Shown in pieces: positions 26,756 to 41,089 of a stretch of 64,000 nucleotides of DNA. The notes below the pieces were generated by a model, which saw only the letters and a program-made list of their open reading frames with translations, searched no databases and was not told where the DNA came from. The stretch comes from Pseudomonas sp. A-1 (GTDB lineage: Bacteria > Pseudomonadota > Gammaproteobacteria > Pseudomonadales > Pseudomonadaceae): assembly GCF_004801855.1 (NCBI RefSeq), contig NZ_SSTC01000003.1, forward strand, positions 1 through 64,000, read 5' to 3'. The translations under genes were made by a program, and so were the position numbers. The number at the start of each line of letters is the position of its first letter. Within the stretch, counting starts at the first letter, position 1.

Positions 26756-27760
26756 CTACCAGCCGACGCCGAAACCGAGGCTGTAGGTCGCCTCGTCGAC
26801 GTCGCCCTGCTCGCCGCGCAGCTGGTCCCACTCGCCCTTGAGGTGCAGCGAGGCCCAGCTGTTGAGCTTGTAGCGCAGCCCCAGGTCGCTCTCCAGCTTG
26901 TAGTCGATGGCGTCGACGAAGGGCGCGCCCAGCTCGCCATGGCTGAACAGCTCGAAGCGCTTGCCCAGCAGGAAGCGGTTGTAGTCCCACTTGAAGCCCA
27001 GCGCGTAGAAGTGTTCCTTGCCGCCGGCGGCGAAGGCCAGGTCGTGGCGGTTGAGCAGCGACACCAGCGAGAAGGCGCCCAGCTCGTTGTCCCAGAACTG
27101 GTAGCCGGGACCGCTGCCCAGGGTGCGCTGGATCGCCACCTCCTCGATGCGGTCGCGCTCGTACTCGAACTTGCCCTGCCAGAACCAGTGCTCGTCGAGG
27201 AAGCGGTCGAGGGCATACTCGGCGCCGATGCTGTCCTCGGTCTCCACCTCGTCCTTCGACTCGCGGTCGTAGCTGGCGCTGAGATTGTGCCGCCAGTCGC
27301 CGTGACGGGCCTTGGTGCGCAGATCGACGTCGAACTCCTCGACATCCTTCTCGGCCCGCTCGTACTCGACGGCGAAGTCCGCGCTGCCGCTCCACACCCA
27401 GTCCTCCACCAGCGGCCGCGGCGGCAGGATCTGCTGCACCGCAGCGAGTTCGACGCTGCGCGCCGCACCGTTGACCAGCTCGACCCGGCCATCGGCGGCG
27501 CGACGCAGGCCGCGGGCGTGCTCGCCCTCGCCGTCGTCCAGCTTGACCAGCAGGGCCTGGTCGCTTTCCAGGCTGGCCACCTGCCGCCAGTCCAGAGTCA
27601 CGCTGCCGGCGTAGTCGGTCTTGAGCAGCAGCTTGCCGCCATCGAACAGCTGGATCCGCCCGCTCAGGCGGTCGCCGTTCTTCAGCCAGACGGTATCGGC
27701 CAGGGCCGGAGTGACCAGCAGGGACAGGATGACGGACAGCAGCAGGATCGGCAGGCGCAT
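26756..27760 (-). CDS. DUF481 outer-membrane-like protein
   Basis: This 334-residue exported protein has a signal peptide cleaved near ALA-D (residues about 1-21). The first part (residues 22-110) has short strands resembling an SH3-like region (DTVWLKNGDRLSGRIQ). The rest is a DUF481 beta-barrel with alternating aromatic strands (WRHNLSASYDRESK, WFWQGKFEYERDRIEE). It ends in an aromatic residue (GFGVGW), the usual outer-membrane insertion signal. Function is unknown; these proteins are thought to be small outer-membrane barrels, some linked to salt or envelope stress. It converges with the SDR gene (37-base gap). Confidence 0.83.
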   Translation of the reverse strand: MRLPILLLSVILSLLVTPALADTVWLKNGDRLSGRIQLFDGGKLLLKTDYAGSVTLDWRQVASLESDQALLVKLDDGEGEHARGLRRAADGRVELVNGAARSVELAAVQQILPPRPLVEDWVWSGSADFAVEYERAEKDVEEFDVDLRTKARHGDWRHNLSASYDRESKDEVETEDSIGAEYALDRFLDEHWFWQGKFEYERDRIEEVAIQRTLGSGPGYQFWDNELGAFSLVSLLNRHDLAFAAGGKEHFYALGFKWDYNRFLLGKRFELFSHGELGAPFVDAIDYKLESDLGLRYKLNSWASLHLKGEWDQLRGEQGDVDEATYSLGFGVGW

Positions 27761-27906
27761 GGGAACGAGGGTCGACGAGCGGAAAGCGCGCCATTATCCG
27801 GAGCCGTGGCTGGCGGGCAAGCCACGGCCGTCGTACGGTAGCGGACGCTGCAGGCGGACCGGACTGGGAGTATGCTCCATGCCTTCGCCCCCACCGAGAA
27901 CCGCCC

Positions 27907-28239
27907 ATGCCTGTCCCTGCCGACCCGCGTCGCGCCGCGCTGTACGCCGTGCTGGCCCAGGTGCCGCCCGGACGGGTGGTCAGCTACGGCCAGCTCGCCG
28001 CCCTGGCCGGCCTGGGCCGCGCGGCCCGCTGGGTGGGCCGCTGCCTCGCCCAGCTGCCGCAGGACAGCGCCCTGCCCTGGCACCGGGTGGTGGCTGCCGG
28101 CGGACGCCTGAGCCTGCCGGCCGGCTCGCCCGCCGGCGACGAGCAGCGCCGCCGTCTCGCCGCCGAAGGCGTGGTGCTGCTCGGCGGACGCCTCGACATC
28201 CGTCGCCACGGCTGGCATCCCGCTGGCCAGAGCGGTTAG
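27907..28239 (+). CDS. Alkyltransferase-like protein (Atl)
   Basis: This 110-residue protein matches the C-terminal DNA-binding domain of O6-alkylguanine methyltransferase. It has GRVVSYGQLAALAG, RWVGRCL and LPWHRVVAAGG. The catalytic PCHR motif is PWHR here (W58), so it cannot transfer alkyl groups. It fits the Atl family, which binds alkylated bases and hands them to nucleotide excision repair. ATG 27907 is reached after GAGAACCGCCC, a modest ribosome binding site. A 25-base gap separates it from ampG. Confidence 0.88.
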   Translation: MPVPADPRRAALYAVLAQVPPGRVVSYGQLAALAGLGRAARWVGRCLAQLPQDSALPWHRVVAAGGRLSLPAGSPAGDEQRRRLAAEGVVLLGGRLDIRRHGWHPAGQSG

Positions 28240-28264
28240 AGTGCAGGTTTTGCCCCGGATCTCC

Positions 28265-29821
28265 ATGCAGCGCTCCATGCCCCGTCGAACTTGGCGCGAA
28301 GCCTTCGCCACCTATGCCAGCCCCTCCGCCCTGGCGCTCCTGCTGCTCGGCTTCGCCGCCGGCCTGCCGATGGTGCTGGTGTTCTCCACCCTGTCGGTAT
28401 GGCTGCGCGAGGCCGGCGTGGCGCGCGAGACCATCGGCTACGCCAGCCTGATCGGCCTGGCCTACGCCTTCAAGTGGGTGTGGTCGCCACTGCTCGACCA
28501 GTGGCGCCTGCCGCTGCTCGGCCGCCTCGGCCGGCGCCGCTCCTGGCTGGCGCTGTCGCAACTGATGGTGGCCGTCGGCCTGGCCGGCATGGCGCTGTTC
28601 GACCCACAGACCCACCTGGCCTGGCTGATCGCCGTCGCCGTGCTGGTGGCCTTCGCTTCCGCCACCCTGGACATCGCCCTCGACGCCTACCGCCTGGAGA
28701 TCGCCGAGGATACCCAGCAGGCCGCGCTGGCGGCCTGCTACACCACCGGCTACCGGGTGGCCATGCTGCTGGCCACCGCCGGCGCGCTGTTCGTCGCCGA
28801 GGGCTTCGGCTCGACCGGCGGCAACTACCTGTACCCGGCCTGGGCCAGCACCTACCTGCTGTTCGCCCTGCTGATGCTGCCCGGCCTGCTCACCACCCTG
28901 TGGATGCGCGAGCCGCCGCTGCCGGCACCGCTGCAGCAGGCGGCCAGCCGCTACGGCCTGAGCCACCAGCTGATCTCGGTGCTGGTGCTGATCGTGCTGC
29001 TGATCTCGGTGCCGGCGATGTTCACCCAGCTCTACCACAGCGGCGTGGACGGAGTGTTCAGCAGCCAGGTGACCCTGCTCGACCTGCTGCTCGACGACCG
29101 CGCCTTCCTGCGCTTCACCCTGTACACCGTGCTCACCCTGCTGTGCCTGTCGCCGTTCGGCCGCCGCGGCCTGGCGCCGGTGCTCACCCCGATCAGCGAC
29201 TTCATCCACCGCTACCGCTGGCAGGCGCTGGTCCTCCTCGGCCTGATCGCCACCTACCGCATGTCGGACACCGTCATGGGCGTGATGGCCAACGTGTTCT
29301 ACGTCGACCTCGGCTTCAGCAAGGACCAGATCGCCAGCGTCAGCAAGCTGTTCGGCCTGGTGATGACCCTGCTCGGTGCCGGTGTCGGCGGCGTGCTGAT
29401 CGCCCGCTTCGGCATCCTGCCGATCCTGTTCGTCGGCGGCCTGGCCTCGGCGACGACCAACCTGCTGTTCGCCCTGCTCTCCGGCATGGGCCCCAACCTC
29501 GAGATGCTGATGCTGACCATCTCGGTGGACAACTTCAGCGGCGGCCTGGCCACCGCGGCCTTCGTCGCCTACCTGTCGAGCCTGACCAACCTGCAGTTCT
29601 CCGCCACCCAGTACGCGCTGCTCAGCTCGATCATGCTGCTGCTGCCGCGCCTGATGGGCGGCTACTCCGGGGTGCTGGTCGAGAAGCTCGGCTACGCCGA
29701 CTTCTTCCTGGTCACCGCGCTGATCGGCATCCCCACCCTGCTGCTGATCGGCCTGCAGTGGGGCCGCGAGCGCCGCCAGCCGGCCACCGCCTCCGCCGGC
29801 GAGCCGCCGCAGGGCTCCTGA
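28265..29821 (+). CDS. ampG: AmpG muropeptide permease
   Basis: This 518-residue major-facilitator transporter has about 12-14 transmembrane helices. It imports GlcNAc-anhydromuramyl peptides for cell-wall recycling and beta-lactamase induction. The conserved stretches are GFAAGLPMVLVFSTLSVWLREAG, FKWVWSPLLDQ and DIALDAYRLEIAE. I chose ATG 28265, which has GGAT upstream at proper distance. Another ATG twelve bases later (28277) is possible, as is a GTG further upstream at 28241. A hairpin without a T-run follows. This is shorter than the 594-residue PAO1 AmpG as I recall it. Confidence 0.9.
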   Translation: MQRSMPRRTWREAFATYASPSALALLLLGFAAGLPMVLVFSTLSVWLREAGVARETIGYASLIGLAYAFKWVWSPLLDQWRLPLLGRLGRRRSWLALSQLMVAVGLAGMALFDPQTHLAWLIAVAVLVAFASATLDIALDAYRLEIAEDTQQAALAACYTTGYRVAMLLATAGALFVAEGFGSTGGNYLYPAWASTYLLFALLMLPGLLTTLWMREPPLPAPLQQAASRYGLSHQLISVLVLIVLLISVPAMFTQLYHSGVDGVFSSQVTLLDLLLDDRAFLRFTLYTVLTLLCLSPFGRRGLAPVLTPISDFIHRYRWQALVLLGLIATYRMSDTVMGVMANVFYVDLGFSKDQIASVSKLFGLVMTLLGAGVGGVLIARFGILPILFVGGLASATTNLLFALLSGMGPNLEMLMLTISVDNFSGGLATAAFVAYLSSLTNLQFSATQYALLSSIMLLLPRLMGGYSGVLVEKLGYADFFLVTALIGIPTLLLIGLQWGRERRQPATASAGEPPQGS

Positions 29822-29833
29822 CCGGCAGAAACG

Positions 29834-29863
29834 CCGAGGGCCAGCCCTGCGGCTGGCCCTCGG
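29834..29863. terminator. Hairpin between ampG and yajQ
   Basis: CCGAGGGCCAGCC (29834-29846) pairs with GGCTGGCCCTCGG (29851-29863) with a 4-base loop. It sits in the 69-base gap between convergent ampG and yajQ. No T-run is visible on either strand, so termination would be weak or Rho-assisted. Confidence 0.5.
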
Positions 29864-29890
29864 ACAACGGACCACCGGAAGCGCGGCCGA

Positions 29891-30370
29891 TCAGTCGCGG
29901 AAGTTGTTGAACTGCAGCGGCATGCCCAGCTCCTGGGTGCGCAGCAGGGCGATGGCCTCCTGCAGGTCGTCGCGCTTCTTGCCGGTGACGCGCACCTGCT
30001 CGCCCTGGATGGCGGCCTGGACCTTGAGCTTGGCATCCTTGATCAGCGCGACTATCTTCTTGGCCAGCTCCTTGTCGATGCCTTCGCGCATGGTCACTTC
30101 CTGCTTGACCACCTTGCCGGACGCATAGGGATCCTTGTACTCCAGGCACTGGATGTCGATCTTGCGCTTGACCAGCGCCAGCTTGAGGATCTCGATCATC
30201 TGCTCGAGCATGAACTCGGCCTCGGCGGTCAGGGTGACCGTCTTTTCCTTGAACTCGAAACTGCCCTTGCCGCGCAGGTCGTAGCGGCGATCCAGCTCCT
30301 TGATGGCATTGTCGACGGCGTTGGTGACTTCGTGCTTGTCCAGCTCGGACACGATGTCGAACGAGGGCAT
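29891..30370 (-). CDS. yajQ: YajQ family nucleotide-binding protein
   Basis: This 159-residue cytoplasmic protein belongs to the YajQ (UPF0234) family; some members bind cyclic di-GMP and nucleic acids. It starts [20 protein letters not shown], the family signature. It continues with [11 protein letters not shown] and ends [14 protein letters not shown]-like ([12 protein letters not shown]). ATG 30370 follows GGAGAGTAACC. It is divergent from the response-regulator gene across 143 bases. Confidence 0.93.
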   Translation of the reverse strand: MPSFDIVSELDKHEVTNAVDNAIKELDRRYDLRGKGSFEFKEKTVTLTAEAEFMLEQMIEILKLALVKRKIDIQCLEYKDPYASGKVVKQEVTMREGIDKELAKKIVALIKDAKLKVQAAIQGEQVRVTGKKRDDLQEAIALLRTQELGMPLQFNNFRD

Positions 30371-30452
30371 GGTTACTCTCCGATGAACGGCGCGACCGGG
30401 TTCACGGATGCGTCGCGCCTGGCTTGACGTAAAAAATGGAGGGTCATTATAA

Positions 30453-32396
<1,944 letters not shown>

Positions 32397-32445
32397 CGGC
32401 CCGCTACCCTGCCGGCTCGCGCTTGCAGCCAACAGGACCAGCACC

Positions 32446-33024
32446 ATGGGCTACCGTCTGTCGAAGATCTACACCCGCACCGGCGATGCCGGCGAGACCG
32501 GCCTGGCCGACGGCCGCCGGGTGACCAAGGACCATCCGCGCATCGAGGCCATGGGCGAGGTCGATACCCTCAACAGCCAGCTCGGCCTGCTGCTCGCCGA
32601 ACTGGCCGAGCAGGCAGCCCTGCGGCCCGGGCTGGCGGAAGTCATCGAAACTCTGGCGCCCTGCCAGCACCGCCTGTTCGATCTTGGCGGCGAGCTGGCG
32701 ATGCCCGAGTACCAGGCGCTGAATGTCGCGGAAGTGGCGCGCCTGGAGCAGGCCATCGACGCCTGGAACACCGAGGTCGGGCCGCTGGAGAACTTCATCC
32801 TGCCCGGCGGCTCGCGCCTGGTGGCCCAGGCCCATGTCTGCCGCAGTTTCGCGCGCAGCGCCGAGCGTCGCTGCCAGCACCTCAACGCGGTGGAGCCGCT
32901 GCGCGGCGAGTGCCTGGCCTATCTCAACCGCCTGTCCGACCTGCTGTTCGTCGGCGCGCGGCTGATCGCCCGCCGCCAGCAGGTCGACGAGGTGCTCTGG
33001 CAGGCGGCGGAGCGCGACGCGTGA
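32446..33024 (+). CDS. PduO-type ATP:cob(I)alamin adenosyltransferase
   Basis: This 192-residue cytoplasmic enzyme adenosylates cob(I)alamin to make coenzyme B12. The N-terminal KIYTRTGDAGETGLADGRRV is the ATP-binding signature, followed by EAMGEVDTLNSQLGL. The C-terminal motif RSFARSAERR and NRLSDLLFVGARL complete the family pattern. It starts after AGGACC and is 49 bases from panE. It ends with a GTGA overlap on the DUF3820 gene. It may be named cobO/pduO depending on source. Confidence 0.93.
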   Translation: MGYRLSKIYTRTGDAGETGLADGRRVTKDHPRIEAMGEVDTLNSQLGLLLAELAEQAALRPGLAEVIETLAPCQHRLFDLGGELAMPEYQALNVAEVARLEQAIDAWNTEVGPLENFILPGGSRLVAQAHVCRSFARSAERRCQHLNAVEPLRGECLAYLNRLSDLLFVGARLIARRQQVDEVLWQAAERDA

Positions 33025-33245
33025 AGCCCGAGGACCTGTTGCTGCTGGTCAGTCGGCCGATGCCGTTCGGCAAGTACCAGGGACGGCTGATCAGCGAGCT
33101 GCCCGGCCACTATCTGGCCTGGTTCGCCCGCGAGGGCTTCCCGCGCGGCGAACTGGGCCGCCTGCTGGCGCTGATGCACGAGATCGACCACAACGGCCTG
33201 CGCGCCCTGCTGGAGCCGCTGCGCCGGCCAATGCAGCAGCCGTAG
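33021..33245 (+). CDS. DUF3820 small protein
   Basis: This 74-residue protein starts at a GTG overlapping the previous stop. It contains RPMPFGKYQGRLISELPGHYLAWFAREGFP, the DUF3820 (putative quorum-sensing-regulated) signature, which resembles part of exonuclease-like or PF-x-GK small domains. No signal or membrane segment is seen. The role is unknown. It is coupled to the adenosyltransferase. Confidence 0.85.
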   Translation: MKPEDLLLLVSRPMPFGKYQGRLISELPGHYLAWFAREGFPRGELGRLLALMHEIDHNGLRALLEPLRRPMQQP

Positions 33246-33364
33246 GGCAGGAAAACCGCACAGCGGCTTTCTACCGACGCACCTCGTCAGCGGGCCGCAC
33301 GGGGGGCAATCGCTGCGCGAGTTGCCCTACCGCAACCGCCCGACATGGCTGCCGGCTCCGCCAC

Positions 33365-34306
33365 TCAATCCGGCCAGAACGCGCGGATGCCGGCCACGCC
33401 CTGGGCGCCGGCCTGCCAGGCCCGCGCCTGCTCGCCCGGGCCGACCCCGCCGAGCAGGTACACCGGCTGGTTGAAGCCGCGGATCAGCTCGGCGGCCGAA
33501 TCCCAGCCCAGCGGCGCGGCCTCGGGATGGGTCTGCGTCGCCTGCACGGGCGACAGGGTGACGAAGTCGACACCCATCTGCGCCGCCAGCGCCAGCTCCT
33601 CGGCATCGTGGCAGGATGCCGCCAGCCAGCGCTCGCGGGGGAACGGCCGGCCGTTGGCCGCGTACTTGCGCAGCTGCGCGGCGGTCAGGTGCCAGCCGGC
33701 GGCGGGGAAGTCGCCCAGCCACTCCAGCGGCCCCTTGAGCATCAGCTGCGCCTTGCCGGCGCACAGACCCTGGATGTCGGTGGCCAGGTCGCGGTACTCG
33801 GGGCTGTACATGTTCGGCGCGCGCAGCTGCAGCAGGCGGATGCCGTCGGCCAGCGCCCGGCGCACGCCACGCAGCAGCTCGGCGGGCTCCAGGTCGTCGG
33901 GCGTGATCAGGTAGTGTGCCGGCAGACGCGCGGCGGCGACGATCGGCCGGTTGGCTTCGGGAAACTGGTAGTCGGGCAGCTCGCGCGGCGCCACCCAGGC
34001 CAGCGGCTGGCCCTCGCGCCCGTGCGGCTCGCCGGTGAAGGCGCCGACCTCGTAGACGTCGAGCAGCACCGCCAGGTCGGGATAGTCGTGACGCACCTGG
34101 ATCAGCGGGCGCGAGGCCATCACGTCGATGCCCAGCTCCTCGTGCAGCTCGCGCGCCAGCGCGACCTCCACCGCCTCGCCGGCCTCGACCTTGCCGCCGG
34201 GGAACTCCCACAGCCCGCCCTGATGCTTGTGTTCGGGACGCCGGGCGATCAGCACCCGGCCGTCGGTGCCGCGGATCACCGCCGCGGCCACGTGCAGTCG
34301 TTTCAT
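33365..34306 (-). CDS. Nudix hydrolase fused to ThiE/TenI-like domain
   Basis: This 313-residue cytoplasmic protein has an N-terminal Nudix domain (1-130) of MutT type. The Nudix box is GGKVEAGEAVEVALARELHEELGI. The C-terminal half (about 140-313) looks like a thiamine-phosphate synthase/TenI barrel: RLLQLRAP, GWHLTAAQLR, LAASCHDAEEL, GVDFVTLSPVQAT, VYLLGGVG. Lys and His residues of ThiE catalytic sites are not well kept, so it is closer to TenI-like. MutT-type domains clear 8-oxo-dGTP. In Pseudomonas this fused gene is conserved next to argJ. The fusion partner role is not known. Confidence 0.88.
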   Translation of the reverse strand: MKRLHVAAAVIRGTDGRVLIARRPEHKHQGGLWEFPGGKVEAGEAVEVALARELHEELGIDVMASRPLIQVRHDYPDLAVLLDVYEVGAFTGEPHGREGQPLAWVAPRELPDYQFPEANRPIVAAARLPAHYLITPDDLEPAELLRGVRRALADGIRLLQLRAPNMYSPEYRDLATDIQGLCAGKAQLMLKGPLEWLGDFPAAGWHLTAAQLRKYAANGRPFPRERWLAASCHDAEELALAAQMGVDFVTLSPVQATQTHPEAAPLGWDSAAELIRGFNQPVYLLGGVGPGEQARAWQAGAQGVAGIRAFWPD

Positions 34307-34358
34307 CTCGGAATGGCTCCGCGCAGCGCGCCGCCGGGCGGCGGCGCGCTCCTGCAGG

Positions 34359-35576
34359 TCAGGAACGGTACTCGGCGTTGATGCGCACGTACTCGTGGGA
34401 CAGGTCGGTGGTCCAGATGGTCTCGCTGCAGTCGCCGCGGCCCAGCTCGATGCGGATGCCGATTTCCTCCTGCTTCATCACCGCCGCGCCCTGCTCCTCG
34501 GTGTAGGTGGCGGCACGGCCGCCCTTGCTGGCGATGCACACCTCGCCGAGGAACACGTCGATCAGGCTGACGTCGAGGTTGGGCACGCCGGCGTAGCCGA
34601 CCGCGGCGAGGATGCGCCCCCAGTTGGGGTCGGAGGCGAACAGCGCGGTCTTGATCAGCGGCGAGTGGGCCACGGCGTAGGCCACGTCCAGGCACTCCTG
34701 GTGGTTGGCGCCGCCGTTGACCTGCACGGTGACGAACTTGGTGGCACCCTCGCCGTCGCGGACGATCGCCTGGGCGACTTCCATGAACACCTCGAACACC
34801 GCCTGCTTGAGCTTGGCGTACAGCTCGCCGCTCTTCTCGGTGATTTCCGGCAGGGCGGCCTGGCCGGTGGCGATCAGCATGCAGCAGTCGTTGGTGGAGG
34901 TGTCACCGTCGATGGTGATGCGGTTGAACGACTTGTTGGCCGCATCGCGTACCAGGTCCTGCAGCACGTCGCGGGCGACCCTGGCGTCGGTGGCGATGTA
35001 GCCGAGCATGGTGGCCATGTTCGGGCGGATCATGCCGGCGCCCTTGCTGATGCCGGTGACGGTGACGGTGACGCCGTCGTGCTGGAACTGGCGGCTGGCG
35101 CCCTTGGGCAGGGTGTCGGTGGTCATGATGCCTTCGGCAGCCTGCGCCCAGTGGTCGACGCTGAGGTCGGCCAGCGCAGCCTCCAGCGCGCCCTCGATCT
35201 TCTCCACCGGCAGCGGCTCGCCGATCACCCCGGTGGAGAACGGCAGCACGGCGCTCTCGCTCACCCCGGCCAGTTCGGCCAGCTTGGCGCAGGCGCGGCG
35301 GGCGCGCACCAGGCCGTCCGGGCCGGTGCCGGCGTTGGCGTTGCCGGTGTTGGTCAGCAGGTAGCGCACCTCGCCCGCCAGGCGCTCGCGGGTGATCAGC
35401 ACCGGCGCGGCGCAGAAGGCGTTGGTGGTGGTCACGCCGGCGATGGTCGAGCCCTCGGCGCAGCGCATCACCACCACGTCCTTGCGGCCGGGGCGCTTGA
35501 TGCCGGCCGAGGCGATGCCGAGTTCGAAACCGGGAACCGGGTGCAGGGTGGGCAGGGGGCCAAGACCGACAGCCAT
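34359..35576 (-). CDS. argJ: Ornithine acetyltransferase / glutamate N-acetyltransferase ArgJ
   Basis: This 405-residue enzyme moves acetyl groups between N-acetylornithine and glutamate, the recycling step of arginine synthesis. It is made as a precursor that self-cleaves before a threonine in the conserved [12 protein letters not shown] region. [14 protein letters not shown] and [11 protein letters not shown] are family signatures. The C-terminus ends [12 protein letters not shown], typical for ArgJ. ATG 35576 follows CAAGGAGTCTGTCCC, a clear ribosome binding site. A gap of 52 bases separates it from the Nudix-ThiE gene in the same orientation, as in PAO1. Confidence 0.95.
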   Translation of the reverse strand: MAVGLGPLPTLHPVPGFELGIASAGIKRPGRKDVVVMRCAEGSTIAGVTTTNAFCAAPVLITRERLAGEVRYLLTNTGNANAGTGPDGLVRARRACAKLAELAGVSESAVLPFSTGVIGEPLPVEKIEGALEAALADLSVDHWAQAAEGIMTTDTLPKGASRQFQHDGVTVTVTGISKGAGMIRPNMATMLGYIATDARVARDVLQDLVRDAANKSFNRITIDGDTSTNDCCMLIATGQAALPEITEKSGELYAKLKQAVFEVFMEVAQAIVRDGEGATKFVTVQVNGGANHQECLDVAYAVAHSPLIKTALFASDPNWGRILAAVGYAGVPNLDVSLIDVFLGEVCIASKGGRAATYTEEQGAAVMKQEEIGIRIELGRGDCSETIWTTDLSHEYVRINAEYRS

Positions 35577-35629
35577 GGGACAGACTCCTTGAGATGCGCG
35601 CGGCGCGGGATAAAGGGGGAAACAGTATC

Positions 35630-35663
35630 AAAAACGCCGCGAGCGGCAAGGCCGGTCGCGGCG
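35630..35663 (-). terminator. Rho-independent terminator of secA
   Basis: On the minus strand CGCCGCGA (35663-35656) pairs with TCGCGGCG (35642-35635) and is followed by five T residues (35634-35630). It lies 20 bases after the secA stop. Confidence 0.75.
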
Positions 35664-35682
35664 CGGGCACGGCGTCAGCCGA

Positions 35683-38421
<2,739 letters not shown>

Positions 38422-38536
38422 AGGGGGAGGGTCTTCCATCTGTGGAAATGGAGGGCACCCCAGCGGAGCGCCCAGTGCCGTCTGCACGGCAGCGAAGGAG
38501 GCATTCTACCCGGAAATGCCCGCATGAAAAGTCGCC

Positions 38537-39463
38537 TCATTCATCACTGGCGGCACGGGCGATGTAGGTCTCGGGATTGACCTGGCGACCGTTCTTCTTG
38601 ACCTCGAAGTGCAGGTGCGGGCCGGTGGAACGCCCGCTGCTGCCGACCAGGGCGATGGCCTGGCCACGCTGCACCAGGTCGCCGACCTGCACCAGATTGC
38701 GCTGATTGTGGCCGTACAGGGTGGTATAGCCGTCGGCATGACTGACCTCGACGGTCCAGCCGTAGCCCGACTTGCGGCCGGACCAGGTGACCACCCCGGT
38801 GGCCACCGCGACTATCTCGGTACCGCGCTTGGCGGCGAAATCCACGCCCTTGTGCTGGCGGGCACGCCCATGGAAGGGGTCGCGGCGCAGCCCGAACGGC
38901 GAGGACTGGTAGCCGCTGGCCACCGGCAGCCCGGCGACCTGGCGCGCATCGTCGAGGCGGCGCTCGGCGAGCAACTGCTCGAGCACCTCCAGCTGCTGCT
39001 CGCGCCCGTCGATGCGGGCGGCCAGGGCGTCGAGGCTGCCGAGCACGTCGCTGCCGGTGAACGGCTCGGCGTCCAGCGGCTCGTCCGGCCCGCCCTGCCC
39101 TACCGGCTGGGAGAAGTCGAACTCGTCGGCGTCGAGCTTGGCCAGCTCGGCCAGGCGTTCGCCCAGCGCATCCAGGCGAGTCAGGCGCGCCTGCAGCTCG
39201 GCGAGGTGCACGCCGAGCGCGTCCAGCTGGCGCTGGGCGACGGCGCGCGCCTCGATCAGTTCCTCGGGCTGCACACCGCTCGTCGCGGCGACCGGCTCGT
39301 CGGGAACCGCGACAGGGGCCTCGGGTCTGATCCAGGCGCCGAGTACCATTCCGGTGGCCAGGGTACAGCCGAGCAGGAGAGTGGCCAGCAGCAAGCCGCG
39401 GCGGGGAGTGAGGGTGAGTGCGCGCGCCGCACCGTGGCGACGGCTCATGAAAATGATATGCAT
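38537..39463 (-). CDS. M23 (LytM) family peptidase with coiled coil
   Basis: This 308-residue protein has a single N-terminal transmembrane helix (about 22-45), a central coiled-coil-like region (70-185, with leucine-rich heptads) and a C-terminal LytM/M23 domain. The zinc motifs are HGRARQHKGVDFAA (H-x-G-x-D) and STGPHLHFEV (H-x-H), so metal binding looks intact and it may be an active endopeptidase. Such proteins cleave peptidoglycan crosslinks. ATG 39463 has GGGA at seven bases; a second in-frame ATG, 15 bases downstream (39448), lacks one. The gene lies between secA and the DUF721 gene, as in PAO1. Confidence 0.9.
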   Translation of the reverse strand: MHIIFMSRRHGAARALTLTPRRGLLLATLLLGCTLATGMVLGAWIRPEAPVAVPDEPVAATSGVQPEELIEARAVAQRQLDALGVHLAELQARLTRLDALGERLAELAKLDADEFDFSQPVGQGGPDEPLDAEPFTGSDVLGSLDALAARIDGREQQLEVLEQLLAERRLDDARQVAGLPVASGYQSSPFGLRRDPFHGRARQHKGVDFAAKRGTEIVAVATGVVTWSGRKSGYGWTVEVSHADGYTTLYGHNQRNLVQVGDLVQRGQAIALVGSSGRSTGPHLHFEVKKNGRQVNPETYIARAASDE

Positions 39464-39537
39464 GGAACATCCCGCAAGAAGAATCGGCGCGGCCGTTCTG
39501 CTACGATGGCCGCTCGGTTGTTTCCAGGCGTCCTGCC

Positions 39538-39993
39538 ATGACTTTTCGTCCCCTGCCGGCCCGAGCGCCCGCCACGCTGCTGCGCGAGACGCGGACGCTG
39601 AAGAGCCTGTTCGGTGAGGCGCAGCGCCTCGCCCACCTGCAGCAGCTGCTGGAAAGCCAGCTGCAGCCGGCGGCCCGCGCGCACTGCAAGGTCGCCTCCT
39701 GGCGCGAGGACTGCCTGCTGCTGATCGTCACCGACGGCCAGTGGGCCACCCACCTGCGCTACCAGCAGAAACGCCTGCTGCGTCAGCTGCGGGGCCTCAG
39801 GGAGTTCGCGAACTTAGCGAAAATCCATTTCAAGGTGCAACCGGCACCGGCCGAAAGGCGTGTCACCGGTCGAAATCCCACCCTGTCCGCCAGCGCCGCG
39901 GACACCCTGCGCGCCGCCGCCAGCGGCATCGAGGATCCACGCCTGCGCGCCGCTCTCGAGCGCCTGGCCAGCCACACGACCCCGCACGACTGA
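39538..39993 (+). CDS. DUF721 family protein
   Basis: This 151-residue cytoplasmic protein matches the DUF721 (DciA-like) family: SLFGEAQRLAHLQQLLESQLQPA near the N-terminus, LLIVTDGQWATHLRYQQKRLLRQLR in the middle. In many bacteria without DnaC/DnaI, DciA proteins load the replicative helicase. It is divergent from the M23 gene by 74 bases and convergent with lpxC. The role as DciA is a family inference; Pseudomonas has this gene at the same position. Confidence 0.85.
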   Translation: MTFRPLPARAPATLLRETRTLKSLFGEAQRLAHLQQLLESQLQPAARAHCKVASWREDCLLLIVTDGQWATHLRYQQKRLLRQLRGLREFANLAKIHFKVQPAPAERRVTGRNPTLSASAADTLRAAASGIEDPRLRAALERLASHTTPHD

Positions 39994-40016
39994 GCCCACC
40001 GCAAAAGGCGCGGACG

Positions 40017-40042
40017 AAAAAAAGGCCACCGCAGGGGTGGCC
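40017..40042 (-). terminator. Rho-independent terminator of lpxC
   Basis: GGCCACC (40024-40030) pairs with GGTGGCC (40036-40042). On the minus strand the stem is followed by seven T residues (40023-40017). It lies 24 bases after the lpxC stop and ends the dcw-lpxC transcripts. Confidence 0.88.
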
Positions 40043-40066
40043 TCAAGAGAAAGGGAGGGTCTTGCC

Positions 40067-41014
<948 letters not shown>

Positions 41015-41029
41015 TCAGCAATGGCAGGC

Positions 41030-41038
41030 ATGATAGCA
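41030..41038 (-). promoter_or_regulatory. Probable lpxC promoter, extended -10
   Basis: On the minus strand TGCTATCAT (41038-41030) is an extended -10 (TGnTATCAT) 52 bases before the lpxC ATG, in the ftsZ-lpxC gap. No good -35 is evident. Confidence 0.5.
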
Positions 41039-41089
41039 GAGCCCGCCCTTACTGAACACCAATCACGGCTATGCCGCTGATATAGCGCG

